A stretch of 64,000 nt of DNA from Fidelibacterota bacterium (GTDB taxonomy: Bacteria; Fidelibacterota; UBA8477; JABMPR01), in the NCBI GenBank assembly GCA_018673925.1, contig JABHBL010000074.1:40447-104446 (forward strand). The letters are read 5' to 3'. Numbering within the stretch: position 1 is the stretch's first letter; every line of letters starts with the position of its first letter. The translations under genes were made by a program, and so were the position numbers. Below are positions 60,687 through 64,000 of this stretch, in pieces. The notes below the pieces were generated by a model. The model was given only the letters and a program-made list of their open reading frames with translations, was not told the origin of the DNA and ran no database searches.

Positions 60687-63600
60687 AAACACTCATGGCG
60701 CTTTTCGTGCTGGTATTCACCTTTCTGATCTACCTGGACACCATGGCGCCGACGGTTTCGTTCTGGGATTGTGGCGAATTTATCGCTGTTTCACACACCT
60801 TGAGTGTTCCTCACCCTCCTGGCTCACCGCTTTATCTTTTACTAGGTCGCGTCATTTCAATGCTACCCATCACAGGTGGCGCAGCCCTTGATCCGATACT
60901 GAATGAGCCTCAGTTCCACAATATTGCATATCGTATCAACCTTTTATCACCCCTGGCGACTGCATTTGCAAACATGTTTCTTTTTCTCATTATCGCACGC
61001 CTGGTCGTGGAGTGGCGTGGAAAAATCAAAGATGCATCTGACAAATGGATCGCCTATGGTGGTGCTCTGGTAGGGTCTCTCACCATTGCCTTCTCAGATA
61101 GCCATTGGTTTAATGCTGTGGAGGCAGAAGTCTATTCCATGAGTATCTTTTTCACTGCCATTGTAGTGTGGCTGATTCTCAAATGGTCTGAAAAAGTAGA
61201 TGAAGGTGGAGCTGGTTCCCGCTATATCCTGATTATTTCGTATATGATGGGTCTGGCCATATCGGTTCACATGCTCAATCTGCTCACCATTCCCTTTATT
61301 GCCCTCATCATGTATATGAAACTTAATCCCAAAGATGATGGTGTTGAGATGATGGTACATGTGTTAGCAGTTATTGGAATTATGGCTGTTGCGCTCCTCA
61401 TTGGTATTGAAATGGCCTTGCCTGCCACCTCTTTGGAATATATGCGTCTATCTGCAAGTGATTTGAGCTCCAAGCTCATGGTTCTCGGAATAGTTTTTGG
61501 CATTATTGCTGGTGGTGGACTTTGGGGACTCTCCCAGGCTTTTAAGGGTGAGCGACGTAGCCGCTTCTGGAAACAGGTCGTGCTCATGGGAGCCGCAGGT
61601 GCTTCGTATCTAATCATTTATCTTGGAATTATTAAGGGTATGCCCAAACTGGCCAATATCATGGGTGGTATCCTGAACACGGACAATGCTGTATCAGCTA
61701 TTGGTGCCACATTCACTGTCAGTATTCTTATCCTCATGGCTCTGATCTTTTTTGCACCATCCATATACCGCGCCCGCGCTACTGAGATCAGACTGTCCGT
61801 GATGGCCCTACTCATGGTGCTGGTGGGATTCACCTCCTATGAAACCATCTTCATTCGCTCAGCTCAGAACCCCAATATTGATGAGAATGACCCTGAAACT
61901 GTTTCACGGGCTGTCTCCTATCTGGAACGTGAACAGTATGGAAGTTATCCCATGTTTTACCGTGATCGTTGGGGTGAATCACCGCTCAATAGAAATACTG
62001 CCACTCCAGGACGTGTTGTCAAAGTTAAAAGCACCGGTAAAATTGGTGAGGTTATATCAGTAAATGGAGACCAGGTTGTCGTAGGTGTTGGGGGTCGTGA
62101 CATCAATCAGCGCATGAACAATTTGAGTGTCATTACCAATGGATATCGATCAAATTCAGAATTTTTCTGGCGTTATCAGATTAACCATATGTATATCCGC
62201 TACTTCAAATGGCAATTCTGGGGTCGCGAAGGAGACAACTCCGATATAACACAACTCTGGGCTATACCATTCCTGCTGGGACTGGCAGGTCTTGGACATC
62301 ATTTTTCCAAGGATTCACGGCGAGCTTTTGCAGTGCTGGCTCTTTTTATGCTGACAGGGTTTGCCATTTTGCTCTACCTCAATCAGGATGATCCCCAGCC
62401 TCGAGAGCGAGACTATTCGTATGTGGGGTCATTTTACGCCTTTGCGATCTGGATTGGGATTGGAGCTGCCGCAGTATTAGAGAAGCTCAAAGATTGGCGC
62501 AAGGACTCACCAGTATTCTTTGGTTCAGCCATTGCTATTATGTTGCTGGCCGCTCCTGCAAACATGCTCAAGGCCAACTATCATACCCATGATCGTTCCG
62601 GTAATTATGTGGCCTGGGAGTATTCCTACAACTTGCTCAACACCTGTGAGCCAAATGCGATCATTTTTACAAATGGTGATAACGACACCTTCCCCCTCTG
62701 GTATTTACAGGAGGTAGAGGGTATTCGCAAAGATGTGCGTGTGGTTAACTTGAGTCTTCTGAACACACCCTGGTACATCAAACAGCTGAAACATATGGAA
62801 CCCAAAGTTCCCATTAGTTTAAGCGATGAGGAAATTGAAAATCAGGGTCTCTGGAGATGGGAAGAGCGGGAAATGACACTTCCTGGTCCAACAACCTTTG
62901 GTGATAATCCAGAAGCTGGATCGCTTGAAAAGGGATCGGCTGGAATTACATGGAATCTACAGCCTACGATCTCGCGTCAGAGAAATCAGCAAACAGGCAA
63001 GCTCATGGGTGGTCTCAGAGTGCAGGATATCATGATCTTTGACATCATGCGGATGAATGAGTGGAAGCAACCTATTTATTTTGCTGTTACTGTTTCCCCC
63101 AGCAATCAGATAGGTCTGGGTGATTTCTTGCGCATGGATGGACAGGCTTATCAAGTGATGCCATATAAGGTAGGCTTGAGTATTGATGTGGATGTCATGT
63201 ATGACAAGATCATCGATACCTATCGTTATACCAATCTGGACGATCCAGAAGTCTATTATCCACCAAATGTCCAGCGTCTCCTGCAAAATTACCGCAAGGG
63301 TTTCCTGCAGCTCGTATATGAGTATGGTCTTGAAGGCGATGAGAATCGTGAGAAAGCATTACATGTTCTCCATAAAATGGACGAACTGGTTCCCGATGAA
63401 ACCATTCCAGTAACCTATATGGATCTGTATCTTCAGATTGCCCAGATGTATTATCAGCTTGATGATGATTCCAGCGCCTATCGATACATGGAAAACGCAT
63501 TTGAGAATGGTCGTGAGGAATCACCAATTATGGATCGGATTAAGGTTGCTTCAATCTGGAATGATCTCTTTGATGAGACAGAACAGAGCCTTGATATTCT

Positions 63601-63796
63601 GCTCCCACTTAGCATGGAAGCACCGATGAACGCACAGCTCATCTACGAGATAGCTCGTGCCTATGTGAAAGATGGCAATGCTGTTGATGGTGAAGAATGG
63701 GTTACTCGCCTGGCAGCGCTGGCGCCTATGGCCAGAGAAACTCGAACGCTTCAGGATATGGTTGCTAAACTTAAGGCAGATTCGACGGATTCATAA
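60656..63796 (+). CDS. DUF2723 polytopic membrane protein (glycosyltransferase-like)
   Basis: 1046 residues with AAAGGA before ATG. The N-terminal half has many hydrophobic helices; it begins FVLVFTFLIYLDTMAPTVSF and shows the conserved SFWDCGEFIAVSHTLSVPHP motif, with PPGSPLYLLLGRV. This is DUF2723, a family of GT-C-like membrane enzymes probably using lipid-linked sugars for protein or cell-surface glycosylation. The C-terminal half from about 780 is a soluble region with TPR-like helices (QIAQMYYQLDDDSSAYRYME). It is common in FCB bacteria. Confidence 0.88.
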   Translation: MDFLKPRDMVKTLMALFVLVFTFLIYLDTMAPTVSFWDCGEFIAVSHTLSVPHPPGSPLYLLLGRVISMLPITGGAALDPILNEPQFHNIAYRINLLSPLATAFANMFLFLIIARLVVEWRGKIKDASDKWIAYGGALVGSLTIAFSDSHWFNAVEAEVYSMSIFFTAIVVWLILKWSEKVDEGGAGSRYILIISYMMGLAISVHMLNLLTIPFIALIMYMKLNPKDDGVEMMVHVLAVIGIMAVALLIGIEMALPATSLEYMRLSASDLSSKLMVLGIVFGIIAGGGLWGLSQAFKGERRSRFWKQVVLMGAAGASYLIIYLGIIKGMPKLANIMGGILNTDNAVSAIGATFTVSILILMALIFFAPSIYRARATEIRLSVMALLMVLVGFTSYETIFIRSAQNPNIDENDPETVSRAVSYLEREQYGSYPMFYRDRWGESPLNRNTATPGRVVKVKSTGKIGEVISVNGDQVVVGVGGRDINQRMNNLSVITNGYRSNSEFFWRYQINHMYIRYFKWQFWGREGDNSDITQLWAIPFLLGLAGLGHHFSKDSRRAFAVLALFMLTGFAILLYLNQDDPQPRERDYSYVGSFYAFAIWIGIGAAAVLEKLKDWRKDSPVFFGSAIAIMLLAAPANMLKANYHTHDRSGNYVAWEYSYNLLNTCEPNAIIFTNGDNDTFPLWYLQEVEGIRKDVRVVNLSLLNTPWYIKQLKHMEPKVPISLSDEEIENQGLWRWEEREMTLPGPTTFGDNPEAGSLEKGSAGITWNLQPTISRQRNQQTGKLMGGLRVQDIMIFDIMRMNEWKQPIYFAVTVSPSNQIGLGDFLRMDGQAYQVMPYKVGLSIDVDVMYDKIIDTYRYTNLDDPEVYYPPNVQRLLQNYRKGFLQLVYEYGLEGDENREKALHVLHKMDELVPDETIPVTYMDLYLQIAQMYYQLDDDSSAYRYMENAFENGREESPIMDRIKVASIWNDLFDETEQSLDILLPLSMEAPMNAQLIYEIARAYVKDGNAVDGEEWVTRLAALAPMARETRTLQDMVAKLKADSTDS

Positions 63797-63826
63797 GTCT
63801 CTGACCAGGACCAACAAAGAATCTCA

Positions 63827-63857
63827 AAGCCCCGGAATGTTTCGGGGCTTTTTTTTA
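63827..63857 (+). terminator. Terminator of the DUF2723 gene
   Basis: AAGCCCCG, loop GAATGTTT, CGGGGCTT and then a run of T. It is 30 bp after the stop. Confidence 0.9.
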
Positions 63858-63959
63858 TTAACTTGAATTCAACTCGTAAGTGCAACTCAAAAGATATTGC
63901 AAAAGGGATAAGCTGTCATAGTCTATCCTCTAGACCGCAAAATCATATGAGGAGCACAA

Positions 63960-64000
63960 ATGCAAAGCTACAAGCAGCTTACCCAGGAGCAAAGATACGT
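63960..64000 (+). CDS. IS30-family transposase, N-terminus only
   Basis: ATG 63960 with GAGGAG about 8 bp upstream opens MQSYKQLTQEQRY and runs off the window. The YKQLTxEQRY start is the helix-turn-helix leader of IS30 transposases. The left end of the element should lie between 63858 and 63959, but no inverted repeat can be proved without the right end. Confidence 0.65.
   Translation, partial: MQSYKQLTQEQRY

Noticed and set aside
1..64000. CRISPR array or prophage
   Set aside because: No regularly spaced repeats of 24-37 bp and no phage structural genes were noticed on reading.

Overview
The window is chromosomal DNA of a Gram-negative bacterium of the Fibrobacterota-Chlorobiota-Bacteroidota (FCB) superphylum, most likely from an uncultured group such as Marinimicrobia/Marinisomatota or a Calditrichota-like relative. 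The main clue is five secreted proteins (starting at 608, 23332, 26876, 47862 and 51242) that end in a type IX secretion sorting domain with an NYPNPFNP-type motif, together with many lipoproteins and outer-envelope enzymes. The phylum is inferred from protein style; no rRNA gene is present to fix it.

Layout. 1-194: start of a broken AraC-type regulator gene. 608-2383: large secreted PKD/HYR protein. 2436-10885 (minus strand): tRNA-Val(CAC), then a nearly complete aromatic amino acid supra-operon, read right to left as tyrA-pheA fusion, DAHP synthase, aroA, aroE, aroC, aroK, aroB and a MarC membrane protein. It is preceded by a ribosome-dependent attenuator whose leader peptide contains Tyr-Tyr-Phe-Phe. 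11037-13533: the three-gene AmmeMemoRadiSam cassette. 14604-21435: a quinone-oxidoreductase-like gene, then a selenium-dependent molybdenum hydroxylase accessory block (yqeC, mocA-like, yqeB, xdhC, dihydropyrimidinase, MFS transporter) with no hydroxylase subunit nearby. 21930-22157: a SelW-like selenoprotein gene with an in-frame TGA and a SECIS-like hairpin, which an ordinary stop-to-stop gene search misses. 22376-29383: two tandem copies of a pair (beta-propeller lipid/periplasmic-type protein plus secreted N-acetylmuramoyl-L-alanine amidase), followed by an MltB-type lytic transglycosylase; together a cell-wall degradation island.

29422-49774 (minus strand) is mostly housekeeping and accessory genes: MscS channel, cupins, AlkA-like glycosylase, M16 protease, a BtpA/amidohydrolase/peptidase-C26 operon, a methyltransferase, epimerase, CoA-binding protein, YaiI, class D beta-lactamase, zinc-ribbon proteins, D-aminoacylase, CotH-type secreted kinase and YihY. 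49785-57833 (minus strand): secreted esterase, an ATP-cone/uridine-kinase fusion, a TPM protein, ribonuclease E/G with an unusually hairpin-rich upstream region, and the TIGR03960/DUF2344 radical SAM fusion that usually accompanies it. 57992-63796 (plus strand): DUF2007 protein, hisS, an rRNA-type SpoU methyltransferase and a DUF2723 membrane protein. The window ends in the first codons of an IS30-family transposase.

The three most interesting signals are the selenoprotein (which fits with the YqeB/YqeC genes as evidence that the cell uses selenium in two ways), the aromatic attenuator in front of a TyrA-PheA fusion that lacks its ACT domain and has a changed TRF motif, and the seven consecutive hairpins upstream of ribonuclease E/G.
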